Assembly (NCBI RefSeq): GCF_036173105.1
Contig: NZ_CP108053.1
Span: 1,736,001 to 1,800,000 of the forward strand
Source: Streptomyces sp. NBC_00287
GTDB taxonomy: Bacteria; Actinomycetota; Actinomycetes; Streptomycetales; Streptomycetaceae
Reading direction: 5' to 3'
Length of the DNA stretch: 64,000 nt
Position 1 is the stretch's first letter; each line of letters begins with the position of its first letter. Of the stretch, positions 1-9,626 are shown piece by piece. A program made the translations under genes and the position numbers. The notes beneath the pieces are model-generated. The model was not told the DNA's origin. It did not search any database and saw only the letters and a program-made list of their open reading frames with translations.

Positions 1-592
1 GAGGGGCGACGAGGGTGACTTCGGCGCCGAGGGTGTGCAGCAGATCGACGTTGGAGCGGGCGACCCGGCTGTGCAGGACGTCGCCGACGAGCGTGATGCG
101 CTTGCCCGCCAGGTCCTGACCGATCCCGGCGTCCCGGCCGACGAGCCGACGGCGCATGGTGAAGGCGTCCAGCAGGGCCTGGGTCGGGTGCTGGTGGGTG
201 CCGTCACCGGCGTTGATGACGACCGCGTCGATCCAGCCGGAGTTGGCGAGCCGGTACGGCGCTCCCGAGGCGCCGTGCCGGATCACCACGGCGTCGACGC
301 CCATGGCCTCCAGCGTCTGGGCGGTGTCCTTGAGGGACTCGCCCTTGGACACGCTGGAGCCCTTGGCGGAGAAGTTGATGACGTCCGCGGACAGCCGCTT
401 CTCGGCGGCCTCGAAGGAGATACGCGTACGCGTGGAGTCCTCGAAGAAGAGGTTGACGATGGTGCGGCCGCGCAGGGTCGGCAGCTTCTTGATGGGGCGG
501 TCGGCCACCCGGGCCATCTCCTCGGCGGTGTCGAGGATCTGGACGGCGTCGTCGCGGGTGAGGTCGGCGGCCGAGATGAGATGACGCTGCAT
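1..592 (-). CDS. pyrB: Aspartate carbamoyltransferase catalytic chain, 3' end cut by window
   Basis: Catalyses carbamoyl phosphate + L-aspartate to N-carbamoylaspartate, the committed step of pyrimidine synthesis in the cytoplasm. About 197 N-terminal residues are visible; the rest lies left of the window. The carbamoyl-phosphate loop STRTR is at residues 53-57 and HPTQALLD at about 135-142, both family hallmarks. The ATG start at 592 gives [11 protein letters not shown], the usual beginning for actinobacterial PyrB. It lies 84 bp downstream of pyrR on the same strand, so it should belong to the pyrR-led pyrimidine operon and share its PyrR/UMP control. Identification is certain; the gene is truncated only by the window edge. 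Confidence 0.97.
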   Translation of the reverse strand, partial: MQRHLISAADLTRDDAVQILDTAEEMARVADRPIKKLPTLRGRTIVNLFFEDSTRTRISFEAAEKRLSADVINFSAKGSSVSKGESLKDTAQTLEAMGVDAVVIRHGASGAPYRLANSGWIDAVVINAGDGTHQHPTQALLDAFTMRRRLVGRDAGIGQDLAGKRITLVGDVLHSRVARSNVDLLHTLGAEVTLVAP

Positions 593-676
593 CTGTCAGG
601 CTCCGTAAGGCAGTTCAGATATCGGGAGATTCCGGGCAGACGAGCGCACACCGAAGAGGCGTACGCGATCCGTCTG

Positions 677-1275
<599 letters not shown>

Positions 1276-1388
1276 AAGGACGTCGGGTTTGCGTCATCCA
1301 CCGTAGCAGGCCGGGAAACGGACCCGGATCACCCCCTTGGCCCAATCGGTTGCCGCTGCCACGGAAGAGTCGGTGTGGACCATTCGGC

Positions 1389-1431
1389 TTGACGCAGAAG
1401 AGTCACGCTGCGTAACCTCACAGTGAGTTAC
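1389..1431 (+). promoter_or_regulatory. bldD promoter with two abutting BldD boxes (autoregulation)
   Basis: A likely sigma-70 promoter TTGACG (1389-1394), 18 bp, TAACCT (1413-1418) lies about 70 bp upstream of bldD. GTCACGCTGCGTAAC (1402-1416) fits the published BldD box NTNACNC(A/T)GNGTNAN at every defined position and covers the spacer and -10. Immediately next to it, CTCACAGTGAGTTAC (1417-1431) fits with one mismatch. BldD is known to repress its own gene, and this placement would block RNA polymerase. The promoter assignment is inferred; the box match is read directly. Confidence 0.8.
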
Positions 1432-1486
1432 CAGCCGCGCGGCAGGAAGACGGCCGGCCGCGTCGACACAGTGTCCGGGGAGCTAT

Positions 1487-1987
1487 ATGTCCAGCGAATA
1501 CGCCAAACAGCTCGGGGCCAAGCTCCGGGCCATCCGCACCCAGCAGGGCCTTTCCCTCCACGGTGTCGAGGAGAAGTCCCAGGGACGCTGGAAGGCCGTG
1601 GTGGTCGGTTCGTACGAGCGCGGTGACCGCGCCGTGACCGTGCAGCGCCTTGCCGAGCTGGCGGATTTCTACGGCGTTCCGGTGCAGGAGCTGCTGCCCG
1701 GCACCACGCCGGGCGGGGCCGCCGAGCCGCCGCCGAAGCTGGTCCTTGACCTGGAGCGACTGGCCCATGTCCCGGCCGAGAAGGCGGGCCCCCTCCAGCG
1801 CTACGCCGCGACGATCCAGTCCCAGCGCGGTGACTACAACGGCAAGGTGCTCTCGATCCGCCAGGACGACCTGCGCACACTCGCCGTCATTTACGACCAG
1901 TCCCCCTCGGTCCTCACCGAGCAGCTGATCAGCTGGGGCGTGCTGGACGCCGACGCTCGCCGCGCGGTGACCCACGAGGAGAGCTGA
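1487..1987 (+). CDS. bldD: BldD, c-di-GMP-dependent master repressor of development
   Basis: DNA-binding repressor that, dimerised by tetrameric c-di-GMP, keeps sporulation genes off during vegetative growth. The 166-aa protein has an N-terminal XRE-type helix-turn-helix (about residues 7-70) and a C-terminal domain with the c-di-GMP signature RGD (114-116) and RQDD (125-128), spaced as in characterised BldD. The ATG at 1487 follows a GGGGAG ribosome-binding site. It is divergent from pyrR and followed by two hairpin terminators before convergent nusB. BldD boxes sit over its own promoter. Known targets include ssgB, which is also in this window. Identification is essentially certain. Confidence 0.99.
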   Translation: MSSEYAKQLGAKLRAIRTQQGLSLHGVEEKSQGRWKAVVVGSYERGDRAVTVQRLAELADFYGVPVQELLPGTTPGGAAEPPPKLVLDLERLAHVPAEKAGPLQRYAATIQSQRGDYNGKVLSIRQDDLRTLAVIYDQSPSVLTEQLISWGVLDADARRAVTHEES

Positions 1988-2017
1988 CCCTTCTGCCGAC
2001 TGAGCAGAAACGTGCCT

Positions 2018-2055
2018 CCGGGGTGGCTGGAACTTAACGGTTCCGGCCACCCCGG
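2018..2055 (+). terminator. bldD terminator hairpin
   Basis: Arms CCGGGGTGGCTGGAAC (2018-2033) and GTTCCGGCCACCCCGG (2040-2055) form a 16-bp stem with one mismatch and a 6-nt loop, 30 bp after the bldD stop. There is no long U tract, as is common in Streptomyces. Confidence 0.75.
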
Positions 2056-2086
2056 CGGCTTTCTGCGGGCCTCAGGAGTCCCGTAC

Positions 2087-2129
2087 ACGCCGGAGGGCCC
2101 GCAGCAGTTGGCTGCGGGCCCTCCGGCGT
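2087..2129. terminator. Perfect 19-bp bidirectional terminator between bldD and nusB
   Basis: ACGCCGGAGGGCCCGCAGC (2087-2105) is perfectly complementary to 2111-2129 across a 5-nt loop. It lies between convergent bldD and nusB and is symmetrical, so it can end transcription from either side. Confidence 0.85.
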
Positions 2130-2142
2130 TTGTCGTACCGGC

Positions 2143-2574
2143 TTACGCCTCGCGGCGCAGCGTCGGCTTGAGCTCCTTCAGGCGGCCGAGGAGGCCGTTG
2201 ACGAACGAAGGCGACTCGTCCGTGGAGAACTCCTTGGCCAGCTGCACCATCTCGTCGAGCACGACGGCGTCCGGGGTCTCGTCCACCCAGATCAGCTCAT
2301 AGGCGCCGAGCCGCAGGATGTTGCGGTCGACGACCGGCATCCGGTCGAGCGTCCAGCCGACCGAGTACTGCGCGATCAGCTCGTCGATGCGCCGCGCGTG
2401 CACCGCGTAGCCCTCGACCAGCTGCATCGTGTACTCGCTCACCGGCGGCTGCCGGGTGTCGGCCCGGGAGAGCCGTACCCAGTCCGCGAGGACCGTCAGG
2501 ACATCGGCGCCGCGCTGGTCGCCCTCGAAGAGGATCTGGAAGGCGCGCTTGCGGGCCGTGTTGCGGGCAGCCAC
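2143..2574 (-). CDS. nusB: Transcription antitermination factor NusB
   Basis: Small helical RNA-binding protein that with NusE (S10) binds boxA and prevents premature termination of rRNA transcription. It is 143 aa, with the start MAARNTARKRAFQILFEGD and the C-terminal DEMVQLAKEF and FVNGLLGRL segments typical of the family. The GTG start lies 2 nt after the efp stop codon, so the two are translationally linked in the minus-strand series M24 homologue - efp - nusB. Transcription should end at the strong hairpin between it and bldD. Nothing unusual is seen. Confidence 0.96.
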   Translation of the reverse strand: MAARNTARKRAFQILFEGDQRGADVLTVLADWVRLSRADTRQPPVSEYTMQLVEGYAVHARRIDELIAQYSVGWTLDRMPVVDRNILRLGAYELIWVDETPDAVVLDEMVQLAKEFSTDESPSFVNGLLGRLKELKPTLRREA

Positions 2575-2576
2575 GG

Positions 2577-3143
2577 TTAGCTGTTCACCCGGCCGAGGTA
2601 GTCGCTGGTGCGGGTGTCGACCTTGATCTTCTCACCGGTGGTGATGAAGAGCGGGACGTTGATCTGGTGGCCGGTCTCCAGGATGGCGGGCTTGGTGCCA
2701 CCGGTGGAGCGGTCGCCCTGGACGCCCGGCTCGGTCTCCTGGATGACGAGCTCGACGGCTGCCGGCAGCTCGACGAAGAGCACCTCGCCCTCGTGCTGCG
2801 CGACGGTGGCGGTGAAGCCCTCGATCAGGAAGTTGGCGGCGTCGCCGACGGCCTTGCGGTCGACCATCAGCTGGTCGTACGTCTCCATGTCCATGAAGAC
2901 GAAGTATTCGCCGTCCATGTACGAGAACTGCATGTCGCGCTTGTCGACAGTGGCCGTCTCGACCTTGACACCGGCGTTGAACGTCTTGTCGACGACCTTG
3001 CCGGAGAGCACGTTCTTGAGCTTGGTGCGCACGAAGGCCGGGCCCTTGCCGGGCTTGACGTGCTGGAACTCGACGACGGACCAGAGCTGGCCGCCTTCGA
3101 GCTTGAGCACCATGCCGTTCTTGAGGTCGTTCGTGGAAGCCAC
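2577..3143 (-). CDS. efp: Elongation factor P
   Basis: Binds the ribosomal E site and rescues ribosomes stalled on consecutive prolines. The 188-aa length is standard, with the KOW-like N-terminal domain and two OB domains. The functional loop is PGKGP at residues 31-35, with Lys33 at the tip; this palindromic loop is the actinobacterial type, reported to work without lysine modification. The GTG at 3143 is chosen because it gives a [10 protein letters not shown] start at family length with AGGAG at the right spacing, although the reading frame stays open far upstream. Its neighbours are an M24 aminopeptidase-P homologue upstream and nusB downstream. Confidence 0.97.
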   Translation of the reverse strand: MASTNDLKNGMVLKLEGGQLWSVVEFQHVKPGKGPAFVRTKLKNVLSGKVVDKTFNAGVKVETATVDKRDMQFSYMDGEYFVFMDMETYDQLMVDRKAVGDAANFLIEGFTATVAQHEGEVLFVELPAAVELVIQETEPGVQGDRSTGGTKPAILETGHQINVPLFITTGEKIKVDTRTSDYLGRVNS

Positions 3144-3192
3144 GGTTGCGGAATCTCCTGGACTGACGTGGACGACCCCGGCGCACGCACTC

Positions 3193-4299
3193 CTACAGCG
3201 CGAGCAGCTCCTTGGTCGTGATGGTGAGTAGCTCGGGTCCGCCGTCCGCCTCGGGGCGGACGACGAGCGTGTCATCGATCCGGACGCCGCCCCGGCCCGG
3301 GAGGTGGACCCCCGGTTCGACGGTGACCGGCACGCAAGCGTCCAGTTTACCCATGGCCGCGGGAGCCAACTGCGGGTCCTCGTCGATTTCGAGTCCGACG
3401 CCATGGCCGGTGAGCGGTGGCAGGCCCTCCGCATGGCCCGCGGAGTCCAGCACCTGACGTGCCGCGCGGTCCACGTCGCGGTAGGCGGCGCCGGGTGCGA
3501 GGCTCTCCCGGCCGGCGCGCTGAGCGGCGAAGACGAGGTCGTACAGCTCGATCTGCCAGTCCGCCGGTGAGGTGCCGATGACGAAGGTTCGGCCGATCTC
3601 GCAGCGGTAGCCGCGGTAGGTGGCGCCCAGGCAGACGGAGAGGAAGTCGCCCTCCTCGACGCGTCGGTCGGTGGGCCGGTGGGCTCGTCTGCCGGAGTTC
3701 GGGCCGGTGGCGACGGACGTCGGGAACGCCGGGCCGTCGGCGCCGTGGTCGACCAGCCGGCGCTCCAGCTCCAGGGCGAGATGCCGTTCGGTGCGGCCGA
3801 CGAGGATGGACTCCAGGAGCTCGCCGAGGGCCTGGTCGGCGATCTCGGCGCCGATCCGCAGACAGGAGATCTCCTCCTCGTCCTTGACCACCCTGAGCTG
3901 CTCGACGGCTCCACCCAGCTCCGCGAGGCGCAGCCGGGGCACAACGGAGCTGATGGCTCTGTACCGGGCGACGGTGAGGTGATGCTCCTCCACGGCCAGG
4001 GATTCGGCGCGTTGCGCTGCCGCGAGGTCGGCCGCGGCAACCGCCGGGTCGCCGTCGGCACCGGGGAGGTTGTGCACCCGCAGCGCCTCGTCCGGGCGGC
4101 CTTGCGTGGGGCGGTCGCCGGGCGGGCCGGTGCACACCAGCAGGTCCTCGGTACGGCCGATCAGCAGGGCTGCGCCCTTCGGGGCTGCGCCCGCCAGGTA
4201 GCGAACGTTCGCGGGGCGGGTGACCAGAGCGGATTGGCTGCCGCCGGCTTGGCAGTGGTCTCTGAGCCTTGCTCGACGAGTGGCGTACACCTCTGACAT
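3193..4299 (-). CDS. M24 (aminopeptidase P/prolidase-like) protein with altered metal site
   Basis: Related to Xaa-Pro peptidases that remove N-terminal residues before proline using two metal ions. The 368-aa chain has the creatinase-like N-terminal domain (about 1-135) and pita-bread domain (about 140-365). Compared with B. subtilis-type family members, the five ligands D, D, H, E, E read C223, E234, H299, E328 and D342, so three are substituted, and the auxiliary His in the GLEIHE segment is Asp306. The fold appears intact, with TGHG and VEPG preserved. Catalysis may be lost or changed. It lies directly upstream of efp, 49 bp apart. Family assignment is strong; activity is doubtful. Confidence 0.85.
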   Translation of the reverse strand: MSEVYATRRARLRDHCQAGGSQSALVTRPANVRYLAGAAPKGAALLIGRTEDLLVCTGPPGDRPTQGRPDEALRVHNLPGADGDPAVAAADLAAAQRAESLAVEEHHLTVARYRAISSVVPRLRLAELGGAVEQLRVVKDEEEISCLRIGAEIADQALGELLESILVGRTERHLALELERRLVDHGADGPAFPTSVATGPNSGRRAHRPTDRRVEEGDFLSVCLGATYRGYRCEIGRTFVIGTSPADWQIELYDLVFAAQRAGRESLAPGAAYRDVDRAARQVLDSAGHAEGLPPLTGHGVGLEIDEDPQLAPAAMGKLDACVPVTVEPGVHLPGRGGVRIDDTLVVRPEADGGPELLTITTKELLAL

Positions 4300-4388
4300 G
4301 ACACGAGCGTAGGAGTCTTGTGGGTGCGGCGCCGGTTGGGAGGGCCGAGTGGGGGGTGGCTGCCGTTAGGTACGTGCCCCTAGGTCGG

Positions 4389-5264
4389 TTACCAGCTCGG
4401 TGGGCTTGCTATTGATCTTGCCAGTACGTCGTCCAAGACCTGTGCCGTCTGCTGCACATCCAGCTGTGAGTTGTCGATGATCGGCAGGCCCGAGCCGTAC
4501 CAGCCCGCCATGCGGCCGTGGATGCGGGCCACCTCCTCGTCGGTGAGGCGGCGGTTGCCCGAGCGTTCCGCGTTGCGTTCCAGGACGATCTCCAGGCCCG
4601 GGAGGAGGACCACCGGCAACAGGCCGGGGCCCACGTGGCGCTTCCAGCCGCCGAGGCCGACCACCGGGCGGTCGGGGAAGACCGCGTCGTCGAGGATGCA
4701 GGAGATGCCGTTGGCCAGGAAGTTGCGGGCGGCGAAGCCGCAGGTGCGGCGGGCCAGGCGGTACTGGGCCTCGGAGTGGTCGTTCCAGCCGGTCTGGGGG
4801 TCGGCGAAGCCGGAGCGGACCCATTCGCGGACGTCGTCGAGGCTGATGTGGGCCGTGGGGACGCGGCGATGGTCGGCCCAGTACTTGGCGACGCTGGTCT
4901 TTCCGGCGCCCGCCGGGCCGATGAGCAGCACCGCGAGGGTCGTACCGGACGGATCGGGGGCGGCCGGGGCGGGCGGGGTGCTCGGCATGCCGACCGGGCC
5001 GCCGGGCGGCAGCGGCACATGGCCGGTGGTCTCCGGGGCCGGAGGCGGCGGAATGTGCTGGGGGGCCGGCGGAACCGAGCCGGGCGGCGGTCCGGTGAAG
5101 CCGGGTGCCGGCGGGGGCACGGGGGCGGCTCCCTGGTGGGGGCCCGGGTGCGGCGGACCCGGGTGATGTGCGGCCGGGGACCAGCCGACGGCCGGTCCGT
5201 GCCCCGGCTGGTGGGGCGGCGGCAGCGGAGAACCCACTGCGTGCTGCATCCGGTGCCACTCCAT
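4389..5264 (-). CDS. P-loop ATPase/kinase-like protein with long proline-rich N-terminus
   Basis: The 291-aa product is in two parts. Residues 1-108 are very rich in Pro, Gly, His and Ala, with many PPP runs and one PPPP, and look disordered. Residues 110-291 form a single P-loop domain with Walker A GPAGAGKT at 116-123. The small size and layout resemble nucleotide or metabolite kinases of the AAA_33/zeta-like type rather than ring-forming AAA+ proteins, but no substrate can be named. It lies between the efp-M24 pair and aroB. The ATG at 5264 lacks a clear Shine-Dalgarno sequence, so the true start could be a little further in. The proline tract makes it a likely client of EF-P encoded two genes away. 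Confidence 0.7.
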   Translation of the reverse strand: MEWHRMQHAVGSPLPPPHQPGHGPAVGWSPAAHHPGPPHPGPHQGAAPVPPPAPGFTGPPPGSVPPAPQHIPPPPAPETTGHVPLPPGGPVGMPSTPPAPAAPDPSGTTLAVLLIGPAGAGKTSVAKYWADHRRVPTAHISLDDVREWVRSGFADPQTGWNDHSEAQYRLARRTCGFAARNFLANGISCILDDAVFPDRPVVGLGGWKRHVGPGLLPVVLLPGLEIVLERNAERSGNRRLTDEEVARIHGRMAGWYGSGLPIIDNSQLDVQQTAQVLDDVLARSIASPPSW

Positions 5265-5325
5265 CTCGTACGGGCCATTGGCGCTGGCAGCGAGGGGCGA
5301 GCCCCGCTCCCTACCGAACGGTACC

Positions 5326-5359
5326 GCCCCCGGTCATCGTTTGGTGAACGGCCGGGGGC
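5326..5359 (-). terminator. aro operon terminator
   Basis: GCCCCCGG (5326-5333) pairs with CCGGGGGC (5352-5359), with possible further TCA/TGA pairing inside. It sits 56-89 bp beyond the aroB stop, at the end of the aroC-aroK-aroB run. Confidence 0.6.
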
Positions 5360-5414
5360 AGTCCGAAGTGCCCATGCGCACAAGGAAAATCGGGCGTACG
5401 GCGCCCCGGCGGAC

Positions 5415-7017
<1,603 letters not shown>

Positions 7018-7021
<4 letters not shown>

Positions 7022-8202
7022 CGGATGGCCAGGTTGTCGAGGTACGACTGAACATTGCGGCGGGTCTCGGGCACGCTGTCGCCGCCGAACTTCTCCGCCA
7101 CCGCGTCCGCGAGGACGAGCGCCACCATGGCCTCGGCGACGATACCGGCGGCCGGGACCGCCGAGACGTCGGAGCGCTGGTGGTGCGCCTGGGTCGCCTC
7201 GCCGGTGGTCACGTCCACGGTCTGCAGCGCGCGCGGCACGGTCGCGATCGGCTTCATCGCGGCGCGGACGCGCAGCAGCTCGCCGGTGCTCAGACCGCCC
7301 TCGGTGCCGCCGGAGCGACCGGAGACCCGGCGGATGCCCTCGTCGGTCTTCACGATCTCGTCGTGCGCCTTCGAGCCCGGCACCCGCGCCAGCTCGAAGC
7401 CGTCGCCGAGCTCGACGCCCTTGATCGCCTGGATGCCCATGAGGGCACCGGCGAGCCGCGCGTCCAGCTTGCGGTCCCAGTGCACATGCGAGCCGAGGCC
7501 GACGGGAACGCCGTACGCCAGGATCTCGACCACGCCACCGAGGGTGTCGCCGTCCTTGTGGGCCTGGTCGACCTCCGCGACCATCGCCTTCGACGCGTCC
7601 GCGTCCAGGCAGCGCAGCGGGTCGGCGTCCAGCTTCTCGACGTCGGCCGGGGTCGGGTAGACGCCCTGCGGGGCCTTCACGGAGCACAGCTCCACGACGT
7701 GCGAGACGATCTCGATGCCCGCGGTCTCCTTCAGGTACGACCGCGCCACCGCCCCGAGCGCCACCCGGGCCGCCGTCTCACGCGCCGAGGCGCGCTCCAG
7801 GATCGGCCGGGCCTCGTCGAAGCCGTACTTCTGCATGCCCGCGAGGTCCGCGTGGCCGGGCCGGGGCCGGGTCAGCGGGGCGTTGCGGGCGAGTCCGGCG
7901 AGGATCTCCGGGTCGACCGGGTCGGCCGCCATGACCTGCTCCCACTTCGGCCACTCGGTGTTCCCGACCATGATGGCCACCGGGGAACCCAGGGTGAGGC
8001 CGTGCCGGACGCCGCCGAGGAAGGTGACCTCGTCGCGCTCGAACTTCATCCGCGCACCGCGGCCATAGCCGAGCCGGCGCCGGGCCAAGTGGTCCGCCAC
8101 CATCTCCGTGGTGATCGGCACGCCGGCCGGAAGGCCCTCCAGCGTCGCCACGAGTGCGGGGCCGTGGGACTCCCCCGCGGTCAGCCAGCGCAACCTGCTC
8201 AA
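7018..8202 (-). CDS. aroC: Chorismate synthase
   Basis: Converts EPSP to chorismate using reduced FMN, the branch point to aromatic amino acids and folate. It is 394 aa, beginning [17 protein letters not shown] with the conserved SHG, and contains the RPGHADL and GRSGGTEGG segments that bind flavin and substrate. It heads the aroC-aroK-aroB group, with about 185 bp of upstream non-coding sequence that probably holds the promoter. The small membrane protein and aroE lie further upstream on the same strand. No anomalies. Confidence 0.98.
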
Positions 8203-8387
8203 CGATGCTCCTCAGTGCTCGCGCCCTGGTACTGCCCTTCGTACGCGCGTCCTCGCGTACGGCGACGGCAAGACCAGGTGCGCGGCCCCGGCCCGCCACT
8301 TCCGATCCTCCCACGTCCCGGGGCCGTCCCCGGCCGCCGGTCCATCAGTCGGACGCGAATGTGTCAGCCCGCGACGCGGCTGCGCCA

Positions 8388-8717
8388 TCACGCGGAGCTG
8401 TCCTCCGGACGCCGCTGCGGGGCGTACGCGCCCAGGAAGTCGGCGCCGCTCGGCTGCGGCTGCGCCTGCTGAGGGGCGTAGGGGCCGAGGTAGTCGGCCC
8501 CGCTGCCCTGGTCGACCGTCGCCGGCACCGGAGCCGCCTGCGCCTGGCGCAGGGCACGGCGGTAGGCGATCTTGTTGCGCAGCTTGATGCCCCAGGTCGC
8601 CAGCACGGCCAGGATGATCAGTACGAGCACGGTGTTCTGCACCCAGTCGGGCAGGAACCACAGCAGGCTCTCGAAGATCTGGCTCTTGGCGGACGCCAGC
8701 GGCTGGCCTGTGGACAT
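8388..8717 (-). CDS. Small single-pass membrane protein, unknown function
   Basis: 109 aa. One hydrophobic segment of about 17 residues (NTVLVLIILAVLATWGI, roughly residues 28-44) is followed by a basic RNKIAYRRALRQ stretch, so the long C-terminus is probably cytoplasmic. The C-terminus is rich in Pro, Gln and Ala and contains a short repeat, GADYLGPYAPQQ and GADFLGAYAPQR. The ATG at 8717 has AGGGG about 7 nt upstream. It lies 47 bp after aroE and before aroC in a row of aro genes, but nothing in it suggests an enzyme. I recognise no characterised family; it seems to be a Streptomyces protein conserved by position. Confidence 0.7.
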   Translation of the reverse strand: MSTGQPLASAKSQIFESLLWFLPDWVQNTVLVLIILAVLATWGIKLRNKIAYRRALRQAQAAPVPATVDQGSGADYLGPYAPQQAQPQPSGADFLGAYAPQRRPEDSSA

Positions 8718-8764
8718 CGAACTGTTCCCCTCCCGGTCCCGCCCCCTGCGGAACCGGAAGGATC

Positions 8765-9607
8765 TTATCGGGCGTCGAGCGCGTGTTCGCCCGCTTTTCG
8801 CATGGCGTCCAGTGGGGCCGGGGCACGTCCCGTCATCTGCTCGACCTGGAGCACCGCCTGATGCACCAGCAGGTCGAGTCCGCTGACCACGGCCCCGCCG
8901 AACATGGACCAGCGGGCCGCGAGCGCGGTGGGCCACGGGTCGTACAGCACGTCGAACAGCGTGGTCGGCCGCTCCGGTACGGCGGCGGCGGCGAGCTCAT
9001 CCGTCGTACCGGCCGGGGTGGTCGCGATGACCAGGGGCGCGCGGAGCGCGTCGGCGGCATCCGCCCAGTCCGCCGTACGCACCTCGACGTCGAGCCGCTC
9101 GCCCCACTGCCGCATCTCGGCGGCGCGCGCGGGGCTGCGGACGTATGCCACGACCTCGCCGGTGCAGACGCGGGCGAGGGCGGCCAGTGCGGAGGACGCG
9201 GTGGCGCCGGCGCCCAGGATCGCCGCCGAGTCGACCTGCTCGATGCCGCGTTCACGCAGGGCGGCGACCATGCCGGGGATATCGGTGTTGTCGCCGACGC
9301 GGCGGCCGTCCTCGGTGAACACGACGGTGTTGACCGCCTCGACCGAGCGAGCCGTCTCGCTGATCTCGTCGAGCAGCGGGATGACCGCCCGCTTCAGCGG
9401 CATGGTCAGCGACAGTCCGGCCCACTCCGGCCCGAGTTCGGCGAAGAACCCGGGCAGCGCGGCCTCGTCCACCTCGAACCGGTCGTACGTCCAGCCGGCC
9501 AGCCCCAGCTCCTCGTACGCGGCGCGGTGCAGCACCGGCGACAGGGAGTGGGCGATGGGCGAACCGAGCACGGCGGCCCGGCGGGCGTCGGTGCCCTGAA
9601 CTGTCAT
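8765..9607 (-). CDS. aroE: Shikimate dehydrogenase
   Basis: NADPH-dependent reduction of 3-dehydroshikimate to shikimate. The 280-aa protein has GSPIAHSLSP (substrate site) near residue 15, the LTMPLK segment with the catalytic Lys, DNTDIPGM, a GAGATASSA nucleotide-binding loop and a C-terminal DVLYDPWPT plus GLDLLVHQA. It starts 19 bp after the mltG stop, on the same strand, so it is probably cotranscribed with alaS-ruvX-mltG and separate from the aroCKB trio. This split of aro genes is the usual actinobacterial arrangement. Confidence 0.96.
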   Translation of the reverse strand: MTVQGTDARRAAVLGSPIAHSLSPVLHRAAYEELGLAGWTYDRFEVDEAALPGFFAELGPEWAGLSLTMPLKRAVIPLLDEISETARSVEAVNTVVFTEDGRRVGDNTDIPGMVAALRERGIEQVDSAAILGAGATASSALAALARVCTGEVVAYVRSPARAAEMRQWGERLDVEVRTADWADAADALRAPLVIATTPAGTTDELAAAAVPERPTTLFDVLYDPWPTALAARWSMFGGAVVSGLDLLVHQAVLQVEQMTGRAPAPLDAMRKAGEHALDAR

Positions 9608-9626
9608 TGTTCCTGTCCTTGAGCCG

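Noticed and set aside
2577..4061. EF-P as part of a 494-aa fusion
   Set aside because: The upstream extension is an out-of-frame shadow of the M24 gene; the GTG at 3143 has a Shine-Dalgarno sequence and gives the exact family length.
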